DNA from: Ambrosia x helenae
Lineage: Eukaryota > Streptophyta > Magnoliopsida > Asterales > Asteraceae
Assembly (NCBI GenBank): GCA_030844895.1
Contig: CM061224.1
Coordinates: forward strand, 78,906,127-78,970,126
Length of the DNA stretch: 64,000 nt
Direction of reading: 5' to 3'
The position numbers and the translations under genes are program-made. Shown in pieces: positions 11,601-24,000 of this stretch (positions are counted from its first letter, which is position 1; the number at the start of each line of letters is the position of its first letter). Below the pieces are notes generated by a model. That model searched no databases and was not told the origin of the DNA. It saw only the letters and a program-made list of their open reading frames with translations.

Positions 11601-14600
11601 CTATTGATTGGATAGTTTTCTCTGTTGGTCCATTGTCTTGTTCATCAACTTGATTCTGAGCTGTTTCTTCTGCTCAGTAGTCATTGGAGGCTCAAATGTT
11701 CTCTTCACTGGTTTAGACACATTCGCTATCTTTACTGTCTTACCAAGCTTACCCTCCAAATTGCTTCCTGCATTGATGTCATACGCAAAACAAACTCCAA
11801 CCACTTGAGTGTATTTTCTTGCTTGAGCAAAGTCTTTTGGTTCATAGTAGATCGGATTGTAGAAAAGCATGATGATGTCTTCAAACGTGCAATTAATCAA
11901 CCACATAGGATCAAATACATGAACATGCTTGTATTTATCCTTTCCATCTCTCAACACAATCACCGCTTCAGCCTTTCTCCAATCATAATACCAGAAGATA
12001 AAATCAGCACTAAAATGCTGTGGCATCGGCATCAACGGTATCTTCCTCATCACATTAGGTGCTTTGTAGATCAAAGTAACTCGCTTCATATTGGTTTGAG
12101 GATCAATATCCCTATGAACTTTTCTTCGGGGATATTGAGGCTGAAATCTCTTCCATCTTGTACGACTTTCCCAGACCAATTTATCTGCGCACCAACCGAC
12201 ATGTGATCCATTTACTTCGGCACCTGACATTGGGAATCTGCATAAATCTCTAACCGCCCAGTATGGTAGAGTAAGTAAGTCACAGAATCTGTTGAAGTAC
12301 AGGATTCCGGTTTCCCATTTTGCAGCAATACATTTCAGCCTGCCTAAGTAAGTCCACCCGAGAGCTCTGCCTTTGAACTTGGCATTATGAAATCTATAAA
12401 AGTTACCTTGAGCTTCAGGCTTTGGTCGGTTCTCATCCATTTCCTTCAATTTCTTCAAATAATTCTTCAACTCATTAGACTGGTTAGAAGAATCTTTCTT
12501 ATCAGTACCGAATACCTTCTCCACAAACTCCTCACTCCTTTTCTGAGCTTTCTGTTTTGCTGATTTATTTGGTACCTCAGTGAAATCAGGAAATACTTCA
12601 TTTTCATCATCTTGTCTGAAGTACTGGGGAAACTCTTCATGAGTTATATCTTCCATCTCCACTTCATTGTTCTCAGGAGTCTGCATATCATCTGAATGAC
12701 TTCCAATATCCTTTTCAGGAATATCTGGAATCGATTCATCCATCATAAACTCTTCAAAAGTTTTCCCTACCCTCTGTGCAAGACCATCTAGTATTTCCTT
12801 TGCCACAGATGCAGGTAATTCCCCTTCTTCAAGATCAGGATCTTCATATTCCAATTCATATCTTAAGTCATCAGTTTGGAATATCTCAGCGAAGCATCCT
12901 GTGAACTCAATGGTCCACTCTCTCTTTTCCAACATATCTTTATACAACTGTTTAGCATCATCAGATAGAGATCTCACCTTCTCATTCCAGAAAATACTTT
13001 CATCTGAATCAACGTTCTCACCTTTCTTCTTAGAACTTGATTCTCCAGTATCTTTCTTCTTTGATGTTCTCTTCTCATAAGTGAATCTAGAAGTATCATC
13101 TCCTCCATCATGATCACTACCACTGCTAAACTCATCTCCTTTCTGTCTCCCAGCACCTTCTACATCATCATCATCATCATTGTTGTCATCATCATCATCA
13201 TCGCTTTTCTCCGATTCATTATCATCATCATCATCATCTTGTTCTTTTTCAGATTCAGAATCTTCAAAATCAACTTTCTCTTCCTCTTCTTCTTCATCTT
13301 CTTCACCCTCTTTCAACTGGGGTGCCCTGCTATAAAGCTCGTCAATCAAATTACTAAGGCGATTGTTTTCATTCCTTAGTTCTTTGTTGTCTGCCTTAAT
13401 CAGCTTAATTTTGCTCTTGTTTCTTGCACATTTTCTTTCAAGCTTTTCATTCTTTGCTTCCAACATCTTAATCTTATCATTTATCTCATCCTGATTAGAT
13501 TTCGAAGCAACCACGATCTGAAGCATTTTCTCCTCATTTTGCTTAAACTTAGCAATCTCTGCCTGTTGAGCAACTAACATCTTCATCATATCTTCCATTT
13601 TCTTATTCACTTGCTTCATAACATCGTCATCCACAGTTACTTTCTTCGACTTTGATTTAGATGGCTCAACTTCAGCTACTTTCTCCTTCTGAGGCTTTCT
13701 AAACATATCGAGCACTTTATCCAAATCAACATTGAATTGATCGATTGGTAAAGTCTCTGCCTCTTTCGTTTTCTTCTGCTTCTTGGCGACAGGTGAAGAT
13801 AGCTTAGATGATGTACCAGCATCAGGTACTCTTTTACCCTTCAATAGCTGAGCTAACTCTTTCTCCCTCAGCTCTTTTGTACTAGACTTCTTTGCCATGG
13901 TCTTTTGCTTCTTTGTCTTTCTAGGCAAATTAACCACCACAGTATCTCCAACACTCAACTCTGCTAGGTCAACACCTAGACTCTCATCTTCAACAGATTT
14001 CATTCTTCTCTCAGCTTCTTCAATCGACTTGTTCAAGGATTCAGACTCACCAACCATAGTGGCCTTACGTTTGGTGGTCCTCACATTTTCAGTATCAGAA
14101 TCCCACTGTTCCTCTACTTCAGTCTCTTCTGAATCTACCGACTCTTCGTCCACCAAACCTGATCCTTTCTTCGCTGTCGATTTCTGTCTAACCACTTGTT
14201 GCTTAGAGCTTCCCTGATCCACAGTCTTTCCCTTGCCCTTCCCTTTGGCTCCAGGATTGACTACTTGCCGTTTCCTCTTAGTGCTTGAATCAACATACAC
14301 TAAGGGATCATCATTGTCCGAATCACAATTATCATGTCTTGCTTTGTTCATGCCAGGATCAGTGTAATCCTGACGAGCCAAAGCACCAAATAATCTCCTG
14401 TTAGGTGGCTTCTCACTATCAGGCACACCTTTGTAACCCTTCATTCTCATCAATGTTCTAATGTTCATATGATCTTGACCTAGGATCATAGTCGGATCCT
14501 TTTTCAACATAGGATACTTATAGTCAAAGATCATCATTAGAAATCTCGGATATAACATGAACTTCTTGTTCTTCATTCCTTTCAGCATCTCCAACATATG

Positions 14601-15245
14601 ATCAAGAATCATCCCAGATACGTTAAATGGTTTGTTGAGTGTCAACGCAACCATTAACGAACTTAAACTCCTTCTCATGACATCATATCCACCGCTCACA
14701 CACCCAAATACGTGGATAAGAACATGTGCAAAATACTTAAACTGCACTCCCAGCTTCCCCTTATACATAGATCCGTCAGTAATTGGACCTTTGTATTTCA
14801 TCCGTAAGAAACACGCTTTCTGCTCTGTCCATGACAACTCCCTGGGATCTTCACTATCTTCAAACTTTATCTGTAACGCTTCCCGAATATCAGCTTCAGT
14901 CAAGAAAATCTCCATATCCTGAATCTTGCTCTTGATGATCGTTTGATTCTCCCAGAAGTCATACTTCGCATTTTGGTAGAAATCTTCAATAATGTCTTTG
15001 TATATGATGGTTGGTGTGGCTAATGCATGAACTATTCTGCTCCTCTTCAGAAACTCAATGATCCCGGTGAACTCCGTATTCTTCTCTACATCACCGAGAT
15101 ATGCGCAACAGTTATGCGATCTTTCAAACGGCCAACTGCTTGGAACCGAAGTTTCTGCCTATGGCACCGGATCTGTAACAATAATCTCTGCTGGAGTTTC
15201 CACATTTTCTACTGGTGCTTCAACGCTCTCGGATTGATCAGCCAT
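11601..15245 (-). pseudogene. Extra ORF of element A between pol and 3' LTR, 1215 codons, one stop
   Basis: A single long frame from ATG 15245 (MADQSESVEAPVEN) to a stop at 11601, broken only by a TAG at about 15157-15159; everything after it is open. N-terminal part (about 15150-14400): unrecognised folded-looking region. Middle: basic, Lys/Ser-rich and low complexity; a strong coiled coil at about 13640-13340 (EKLERKCARNKSKIKLIKAD); then an acidic run of Asp/Glu (about 13320-13150). C-terminal part (about 12420-11620) is again ordered, rich in Trp, Tyr and Phe (HVGWCADKLVWESRTRWKRF). I see no signal peptide or transmembrane segment, so despite its env-like position it does not look like an envelope protein. 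Function unknown. The ATG directly follows a good 3' splice site (TGCAG). Confidence 0.8.
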
Positions 15246-15836
15246 CTGCACATTAAAATCAAACAAACACGTTAAAATGCAAAAACGACAAAAATAGCAA
15301 AATTTCAAGATTTGAAAATTTGCACATTCGCCCGTTTTCAAACTGGTCGAATGTGTGAATTTATGGTCGAATATGAAATTATCTGGTCGAATGTGTAAAT
15401 ATTTTGAATAAAATTTACATTCGCCCAGTTTAAAGATACATTCGCCCATTTTCTTTCACTCTCGCCCGTTTTATAAACCGAAGGTGAAAACAGATTAAGC
15501 CCCAAATTTAAATTTTTGCCAAAGTTGTTTTTAATCCATAAAACTGATTCAAATGAGTCCTATATTGGCCGATCAATACTCGTTCATCATCAATTGTCCA
15601 TATTTTTCAATTTACATCAGTTTTTAAAGACAAATTAGGTTTAACTTTGTTCAATCAAGCATTTAATCAATTAAACGATGTTAAACACTAATTCATTCAT
15701 ATATCTCCCCCTAAAACTGATGTGGATTGAAATGCGATCAAAATCAAACAGCAAAACAAACTCTAAGACCCTTAATTTTGAAACCCTAGGTCTAGATATA
15801 AGCACGACGATTCGGATCTGATAAACGCTCCAATAC
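15246..15836 (-). other. Predicted 5'UTR intron of the element A extra ORF, with motif cluster
   Basis: A donor CACAG/GTATTGG at 15837/15836 and an acceptor TTTTAATGTGCAG ending at 15246 flank a 591-bp stretch, and the acceptor abuts the ATG. The stretch contains a second array of TTCGCCC and GGTCGAA motifs (about 15324-15480), including CACATTCGCCC paired with GGTCGAATGTG. Intron status is inferred from splice-site sequence and position; no transcript evidence is available. Confidence 0.5.
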
Positions 15837-15970
15837 CTGTGAAATTTATCTCAAAATGATCAGGAATAAGCAGAGAACAAATCAGTGTTTCAAAAGAAAA
15901 ACGAGCAACAAGGTCTGGTTATCAAAGGATTTTGAAAATTTTTTGAATGTAAGGTTCGAATGTGAAATAG

Positions 15971-16212
15971 GTTATATATAGAAAGCCACCTTCGTCCGTT
16001 GTTGTTGGTCGAATGTGGGTGAAGTCCACATTCGCCCCAAATGAATGGCACGAATGTGAAATATGGCCACCTTCGTCCACCCGAAGGTAAAATGTATACC
16101 CGGAGGTGAATTTTGTCACCCGGAAGTGAAAAAATCACATTCGTCCAAAATCAAAACGGTCGAAGGTAATGATTTTTCCACATTCGACCCAATTAAGGGG
16201 CGAATGTGAAAT
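15971..16212 (-). promoter_or_regulatory. Probable internal promoter for the element A extra ORF
   Basis: On the minus strand, a dense array of the LTR motif (16212-15988: GGGCGAATGTG, GGTCGAATG, GGACGAAGGTGG, CACATTCGCCCC and similar) ends next to a TATA-like box TCTATATATAACC (about 15982-15970). This reproduces the cluster-then-TATA order of the element's own LTR, yet lies between pol and the extra ORF. The ATG is about 730 bp downstream after a predicted intron. Promoter activity is inference from this parallel and from the equivalent site in element C. Confidence 0.55.
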
Positions 16213-17641
16213 GGAAAAATCTGAAAATTTCGCCAAATCACGAATTCGAATCCCGTTCAACATTTTTCAATCTGTTAAACTTCCAAAACTCAAATTTTCA
16301 CTTTTTGAATGATACAAAGCCCAGATGGTGTTATCAAATCTCAGAAATTGACCATCAAGCATCCCCGGTTATCAAAAATAAAGCAGAAATGCAAATCTTT
16401 TGGGTTTTCTGAAATTTTATCAAAACACACCTAAAATCTTTTTGGATTTTGTATCTTTTTGACAATAAAAGTAAAACACAACAAAGTAAAATGCATCAAA
16501 GTAAATGAAAGCAATAAACATTTTGTGATTTCCGGTAAGAGGATCATATCAGTTTTCTGAGAAATCTGAACACAGCGTTGATCTGTCTCAATATTATCAT
16601 TAGAAACAATATGTGATACGGCAATTGCTGATATTGTGGTCCACATAAGCTCACATGCAGACAATTACGCAATGCTTTATAATGATACGAATTAAATGTA
16701 TTAGACTAACACATTGTGGTTCCCACACACACGACATACTCCCGTATCAAGAAGTAAATGCACAAAGACTCATTGTAAAGCGTGATTATGCTTTCGTCGC
16801 CTGTAATTGTACAAGATATAATGCATAGAGGTATACAGGTCAGCAAATTAATGCAGCAAAGTAACATATGCATTATACCAGGTTGAGGACTGATATTAAT
16901 CATGATTTGCATCAATGATCAATACGATGTAATAGATAATCTTTGATCATCATATAACATGGAAAGTTCCTCAATTCGGTAACTTTAGGATTTGGCAAAT
17001 AGCTCTTTTATAAAGACATCCTGTCTGATCTAGGTCCGTAATGACTTACAGCAGAAGATCAGATAGGCTATCCCCAGACAACTAATAACATAACGACCCT
17101 AAACCTCCGAGTTTTGTACAAATACCCTATCAAACGAAATTACGGTACTAAGACCATATGTCCATGAGGTGTTCAGCCACAAACGCGTAGTTTGTTATGT
17201 TTGTATCACTAATGCACGCAATATTTAGTCTACGAAGCCTATCAGCATATCACACGTAATCAACATACGTCTCATTAAACTATACAATTCTTTAGCCTGT
17301 GTCAGATCCCCACTGATGTACTATCATTTCCTCTTTTTATCCATGAAATCATTTTGGTTTTTGTAATTTTTAGGTATTTTGAAAATTTTTCAATGTTTTT
17401 GGTTTTTCTGATAAAATGACTCCCCCTAAAATAGAAAAACATATTTTTGGGTTTTTAATTTTTCTGAACAACAAAACAAAAGATTGAAAGAAACAATCCA
17501 CTTGAAAGCATCAACTTCTTTGAGGATTAAACAATCCCCTCGAAAGCATCAACTTCTTTGAGGATTATGATAGTAAAGAGAAATTCCCAATTAAAAAGAA
17601 TTTAAAAACTAAACCTAAAAAGCGATAATCCGAGGTGCCGA
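16213..17641 (-). other. Spacer between pol and extra ORF of element A
   Basis: About 1.4 kb without a supported gene. It contains two nearby copies of a segment reading GAAAGCATCAACTTCTTTGA (about 17502-17565) and a GGGGGAG-type purine tract (revcomp, about 17421). No motif cluster occurs in this part. It appears to be element-specific untranslated sequence. Confidence 0.5.
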
Positions 17642-20600
17642 TTAGTCCTGTTTTTCCTTTATATTGTTTACTTTCAAAAGATATTCAAAGCGGGATCTGT
17701 CAAAAGCTTTTGTAAACAAATCTGCACATTGGTAGTCAGTATGGATTTTGACCATATATATCAATTCCTTAGCGTAACAATCACGGATAAAATGATATTT
17801 AATCCGGATATGTTTTGCTTTAGAATGATTTTCAGTATTTTTAGTTAATGCAATTGCGGCTTCGTTGTCACAGTGTATAGGGGTTTTAAGAAATTGCAAA
17901 CCGTAATCGACCATCTGTTGTTGGATCCAGAGCACTTGCGAACAGCAACTTGAGGCTGAAATGTACTCGGCTTCACATGTAGACAGTGCGACGGAAGTCT
18001 GTTTCTTGCATTGCCAGGTGATTAACCTGCTCCCTAAAAACTGGCAACCAGCTGTTGTTGATTTGCTATCTTTGTCACAGCCGCCCCAATCTGCATCACT
18101 AAAAGCAATAAAATCAAAATCATCATCATTAGGGTACCAAAGTCCTTTTGATGGACAACCCTTCAGATATCGAAGGATACGCTTGACCGCCGTCAGATGA
18201 CTTTGTTTCGGCTTCGATTGATAGCGAGCACAGAGACACGTTGCATACATAATATCTGGTCGAGACGCTGTCAAATACATCAGAGATCCGATGATTGCTC
18301 TGTATGTAAATGGATCTGTCAGCTCCCCCTTAGCGTCCACTCCAATCCCGTGATTGGGTTGAATCGGGGTATCCATCGGCTTAGAGTCCTCCATCTGGAA
18401 TCGGCTCAAGATGTCGGATACGTATTTCGTCTAGTGAATGAAGATCCCGTCGGGTCTTTGGTCCACCTGCAAGCCGAGGAAAAACTGCATCTCACCCATT
18501 GCGCTCATTTCGAACTTTTCTTGCATAACAGTTTCGAATTCCCTGCATAAAAGTTCGTTAGTTGAACCAAATATAATATCATCAACGTAAATCTGTACTA
18601 GAAGCAAATCATCTCCCGTCTTCTTCGTGAAGAGGGTACAATCGACGAGGCCGCGCTTGAATCCTTTGGAAATGAGATATGTACTTAGCTCCTCGTACCA
18701 CTGTCTTGGAGCCTGGTGCAAACCATATAAAGCTTTGTTCAGCACGTAGACCTTATCCCGGTGGATTGGGTCCTCAAAGCCTGGTGGCTGCCCGACATAA
18801 ACCTCTTCCTTGACTTTCCCGTACAAAAATGCGCTCTTGACGTCCATTTGATAGACTTTGAATTTCTTGTATGAAGCAAACGCAAGGAACATCCGAATAG
18901 CTTCAATTCGGGCTACTGGTGCATAGATTTCGTTGTAATCAATCCCTTCGATTTGATGGAAACCCTGCACGACCAATCTGGCTTTGTTGCGAACAATAAC
19001 TCCACGATCATCCTTTTTGCACTTAAACACCCACTTAGTGCCTATTTTCTTCCTTCCCGGCGGCAAATCTGTGAGTGTCCAGACTCCTAATTTCTGGAAT
19101 TGCAATAACTCCTCCTGCATTGCCTCAACCCAGGCATCTTCATTCAAAGCGTCTTTGTATGTCCTTGGCTCTACCTGCGACACATAACATGCAAACGACC
19201 AATCATTTTGACTACCAGATTTCTGAATTTTGGCATACAATGCTAAAGCACCAAAACTCTCTGGCGAGTTAACGCTTTTTAGCTGCCCTCTGGTCATAAC
19301 ACCATTTCCAGGATCACCGATAACTTGCTCCAGCGGGTGAATACGATGAATCCGAGATTCCGGATTAACAGGTACAATAACTCCCGTCTGAGCAGTCAAG
19401 TGTTCTACAGCATCCTGATCATGACCCGTGTTTGATGATGAAGCAACATCTGGATTTGGAGTTGGGTTCACAGGTTGCGCCTCTAATTCTTCTGCATGTT
19501 CAAGAACGGCTTCTTCAAATTGTTCATCTTCAGATTCTGAAGTGTCTAGTGAAGTTGAAGCCTCTTGAAACATCTCTTCATCTTGTATAGGAGCACTGGT
19601 ATCATTAGAAGCTGGTGGGGGGTTTACAGTGATTGGACGCATCAACGGTGAAGTCGCCGCGTTTTCACACTCGTAAAGTAATCTGATAACAGCTTCTTCA
19701 ACCAAGCTATCTAGGTTGAATGATTCAAAGAAATCTTTGTAATCAAACATCCAATCAGGGCCCGTGCCTTGCAAATTTTGAGTGTATCGTTGAACTTCCA
19801 CGTTAGCCCAATCCTCCACTTGACGAGTTCGCTTGTTGAATACCCGTTTGAGCGGGGTTGCATATCCAACAAAATATCCCTCCTCAGCTTTAGGACTAAA
19901 CTTCTCACCTGGATTCAACATCGTGCATGGCGCCCCGAAAGGTTCTAGATACTCTAAATTGGGCTTTCGTCGGTGTAACAGTTCATAAGATGTTTTTCCA
20001 AACTTCTTCACTGTTAGAACCCGATTTAATGTATAATTTGCTGCATAAATCCCCGCATTCCAGAACATTACTGGAAGATTTGAATCAGCAAGCATTGTTC
20101 TAGCCGCCTCGATTAGAGTCCTATTCTTTCTTTCAGCAACACCGTTCTGTTGCGGGGTATACGGAGCCGAATATTCATGATGTATCCCTTTGCTTTCACA
20201 AAGTTCATCCATCTTGGCGTTTTTGAACTCCGTCCCGTTGTCACTCCTGATTCTTTTTATCTTCAAACTGTAGATATTCTCCAATCGAGTGAACAGAACT
20301 TGTAGGTTGGTAAAGGTGTCGCTTTTGTTCTTCAAACACATCACCCATGAAAATCTTGAATAGTCATCAGTGACGACTAAACAATAAAGCTCTCCAAGAT
20401 GACTTTTGCGCTTGACTGGTCCGAAAAGGTCCATATGCAATCGCTCAAGCGGCATCTCAACAGAGTTAACTTTCTTTACTTTATGGGACTGTTTGTGTTG
20501 CTTTCCTTTCATACAACTTACACACTTGTCGTTCAGATGGAAATGTTTCACGTTTACTCCATCGACAAGCCCATTTTTCACCAATTGATTCATTTTCCTC

Positions 20601-21094
20601 AGATGAATGTGCCCCATTCTGCGGTGCCACATTATCGATTCTTTTTCGGTCGCCTTGGATAGAAAGCATGTTATTTGCCCCTGTGATGTCATCGCCTTGG
20701 ACATGTCAAGAATATAAAGATTGTTGACTCGGGGTGCCATCAACATTACCCATTCCTTTGGAATTTTGAAGCCCGGTTTGAGAATATAACAAGATTTGTC
20801 ATCAAAATGCACAGAAAATTGTTTATCGCATATTTGACTGACGCTCAACAGATTATAGTCTATCTGCTTGACATAAGAAATCCGCTCGAAAGTCACAATC
20901 CCATTACTCACGCTTCCTTCCATTGTAATATAACCTCCTTTATTCCCCGCGAAAGCGACATACCCTCCATTAATGTTTTTCACATCAAACAGCAATGCGA
21001 GATCCCCCGTCATGTGGCCTGAAGCTCCACTATCAACAATCCAGAGACTGCTAATAGGGCCAGCTGAAGCTCCCTGCACACAAAAAGTAAACAT
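17642..21094 (-). pseudogene. Element A pol: protease, integrase, reverse transcriptase, RNase H; one stop
   Basis: Copia-type order. Protease motif WIVDSGASGHMTGD (about 21045-21000). Integrase zinc finger H-H-C-C (HRRMGHIHLRK...CVSCMKGKQHK, about 20630-20500) and D,D,E core (HMDLFGPV, IRSDNGTEFK, PYTPQQNGVAERKNRTLIEA; about 20440-20110). RT with KARLVVQGFHQIEGIDYNE and catalytic YVDDIIFGS (about 18590-18565). RNase H with FSDADWGGCDKDSKSTTAGC and STCEAEYISAS, ending LFTKAFDRSRFEYLLKVNNI. The frame is open except for one in-frame TAG at 18428-18430 (a Gln position) between RT and RNase H. The preceding gag frame ends in TAA immediately before the ATG at 21094. Nearly intact, but no longer one reading frame. 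Confidence 0.92.
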
Positions 21095-24000
21095 TTAGTT
21101 CTTTCGGGGGACCCAAGCCTGAGTCTTGGGCCTTTGAACATCGGCTTTCAAAGAAACATTCTCATTTTCTTTTTCAACAATTTTCTGTTTTGGATCAATC
21201 TTTTTCTGATTGTTCAAAACATTTTCCTTTTTCTCACTTACCTTTGAAGTAGAAGCTCCTGGAGTACCATTAGATGTCCAAGATTGTTCAGACCTTTTAA
21301 GAATACGAATTTGAGATTTTGGTTTCTCAATTGGTTTCTGAACATTGTTAACAAAAGTAACTTTCTTGGCAACCTTATCTGAATTAACAGACTTAGGTCC
21401 AACATTTGATTTGACAATCGGTTTTTGTGGAACCTTTTGCCTATCAACTGTTGTGTTCACCACAGGCTTTCTCCAAGATTGTTCCATAGCAATCCGATTT
21501 CTTTGATCATATTGGAATGGACGATTGTTCCTCATTTGAAAATTGTTTTGATTATAAAACTGTTGTTGTTGAGGAACAACTCGTCTGTGATGTGGAACAT
21601 AATGATCAATCGGCTTTCTCATGGAATTTCTAACTTCAACCTCATGTCTTTTATGCCTTACATATGGACACTGAGCAAGTAAATGCCCACGTTCTCCACA
21701 TTTAAAGCATTTTCGATATTCTTCAAAAACATAATGAGCATTTGGTGGAGCAAATGATCTAACAGGATATTGATCATTATACTGTTGATTCCTCAAACTC
21801 TCAGGAAGTGGTCCTTTCGAGTAAGAGGGCTCATGAAAACCATTTGCTTTATCATTTCGTCGAATGAACTCGGTGACATGGACCTTTGGTTCTTGAGGAA
21901 CATCCGAAAACAATTTCTTTAAAATTTCTGGTGGAATTTCGTTTGTTCTCTCATGTTTTGGAAACCAAATAGTGCTTTCTTGCCAGATTTTGTCAAGTTT
22001 AGAATAGTTAACGTTTTTGATTGGAAATTCCTCATCAGAAATGATCTTATCGGATCCTTCCATCCGATAGAACACTTTGACAGGTTTGTCACATTGTTCA
22101 TTCAACTCATTCTTTTTAACAACATTCTTAACACCATTTTCTTTCTTAACATCATTCTTTTCAGACTTTTTATCACGATTAGCATTTGCCATCTAATGAA
22201 CATGATCAGATGGTGACACTGGTTCAGTAGTAATGATGTGATTTTCTTTTGGAATATCACATACATTAACAGTTTGATCACTACCAGTATTATCATTCTC
22301 TGAGTCTGAATTCACACTTTCAGCATAAACACCCTCATCATTCAAGCCTAAAATCGGTCTCACATCGAAATAAGGATCACCAATACTCGAGGTATTAGAT
22401 TCCATTTCTGATGATGAGTCTGATTTTACCGAACTCTCCGGTATAACTTGGTGATAGTTATGATTTTCAAAAAGAACCGGAGATGGTACAGACTTGTAAT
22501 TGGTGGTGTTATCATCAATGATATGGTCTACCACATAAGCAACATTCTTATAACTTTCCAACTTTTTGTTAACCTTTTCAGCAAAGCATTTTATGGCTGC
22601 CATTTCCAACTTGGTGTTTTCAATTTCATTGATATAGTTGTTTATTGCCAATTGTTTCAATGACAAAGTGTTTTTCAAGTCGGAAATGTCCTTTTTATAG
22701 CCATCTAATACTTTGTTGAAAGCATTCAACTCTTTGCGAGTAGATTGACTGTTCATGATAGCACTATCACGTGAAATTCGGAGTTGTTTATTCTCCTCAG
22801 TCAATCTATCACATGTTCCACAATATATATCACTCATAACATCAGTGCTAGATTCAGAACTTACAGGTTTTGGCGGTTCAGTCATGGCCATCAACGCAAA
22901 ATGAGCTTCCTTTCCAGTGAAAAACTTGGAGTAGTCAATCTTGGTGAAAGCATCATCAGCAATGCACGACTTCCTCGTCATCAAAAAGTCAGCTTCTGCC
23001 AGCAACTGATCAATATCATCATCTAAAGAATCAACACTTGCCTCTGTTTCTGATTCGCTCTCAGAATCTGAATAAACTGATCTACACTCTTCAGGAACAT
23101 CAGTAACAGAATCAATCACCATTCCAGAACTCGTTTCCTCAGCCTTAACCTCAACAGGTTCATTTTCCACTTCCATCTCAGTCTCAGAATCATCACTTTC
23201 ACACTCCTCAGTTTCTTTCTTCTCATCAACCGTCACTGACTCTTCCATATCAACCTGATAAGCAACACATGCCACATTCCCACCAGTAGTCACTTCCTCA
23301 ACTCCTATTTGCATACCCGACCAGTCAAACCTTTCATCCTGTTGAGTCACCAAAGCTTGGTTCTGACTCGCATTCTGTTGGGTCTCATTAGGTGTAGTGA
23401 TAGGTACAACTGTTCGGTTTGTGTTGTTAGGAGATTGGTTTTGAATCTGGTTTTGCGTGTTTGGTTGTTAAAGTTTCGGTTTTGGTAGTTGTTGTTATTT
23501 TGGTAAGAAACTTGGTTTTGTTGTTGACGGTTCTGGTAATTTGCATTGAAAGGGTTTCGATTACCTTGTTTAGGTGGCTGGGTGCATTCCCTTTTAAAAT
23601 GTCCTTTTTCTCCACAATTAAAACACGTAACCTTCTCCTTGTTGAATCCGTAGGTTGTGTTGGGAGAAGTTGCTAAATCAGTCCTTCCTGTTTTCTCGAT
23701 GAACTCTGTTGCTCTTCTCATGATACTCGCAAAAGCCCATTGAATGTCAATGAGTTCCATCTCTTCCTTGTCAATCTGTGCATAGTTTCGTTGGTTAAGT
23801 TGTTGTTCCCAATCTGACTAGCAACTAACCCATTGTAGGATGAAACCATTGCTGAGACTAATGCAATGTGTTGCTGAGCAACCTCCACAGTCACATTTCC
23901 CAAGTTAGATGTATCCAAAACCACCGGTTGTTGATTAGGTTGAGTAACTTGGTTTACTGGTTGTTGTGATTGGTTAGCGGTGTAAAAACCTGCTTGTTGC

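Noticed and set aside
13110..13379. Plus-strand open frame rich in Ile and Phe, looking like a membrane protein
   Set aside because: It is the antisense of the Asp/Glu-coding acidic run of the element A extra ORF.
11601..15245. Envelope gene by position
   Set aside because: No signal peptide, membrane span or cysteine-rich ectodomain could be seen.
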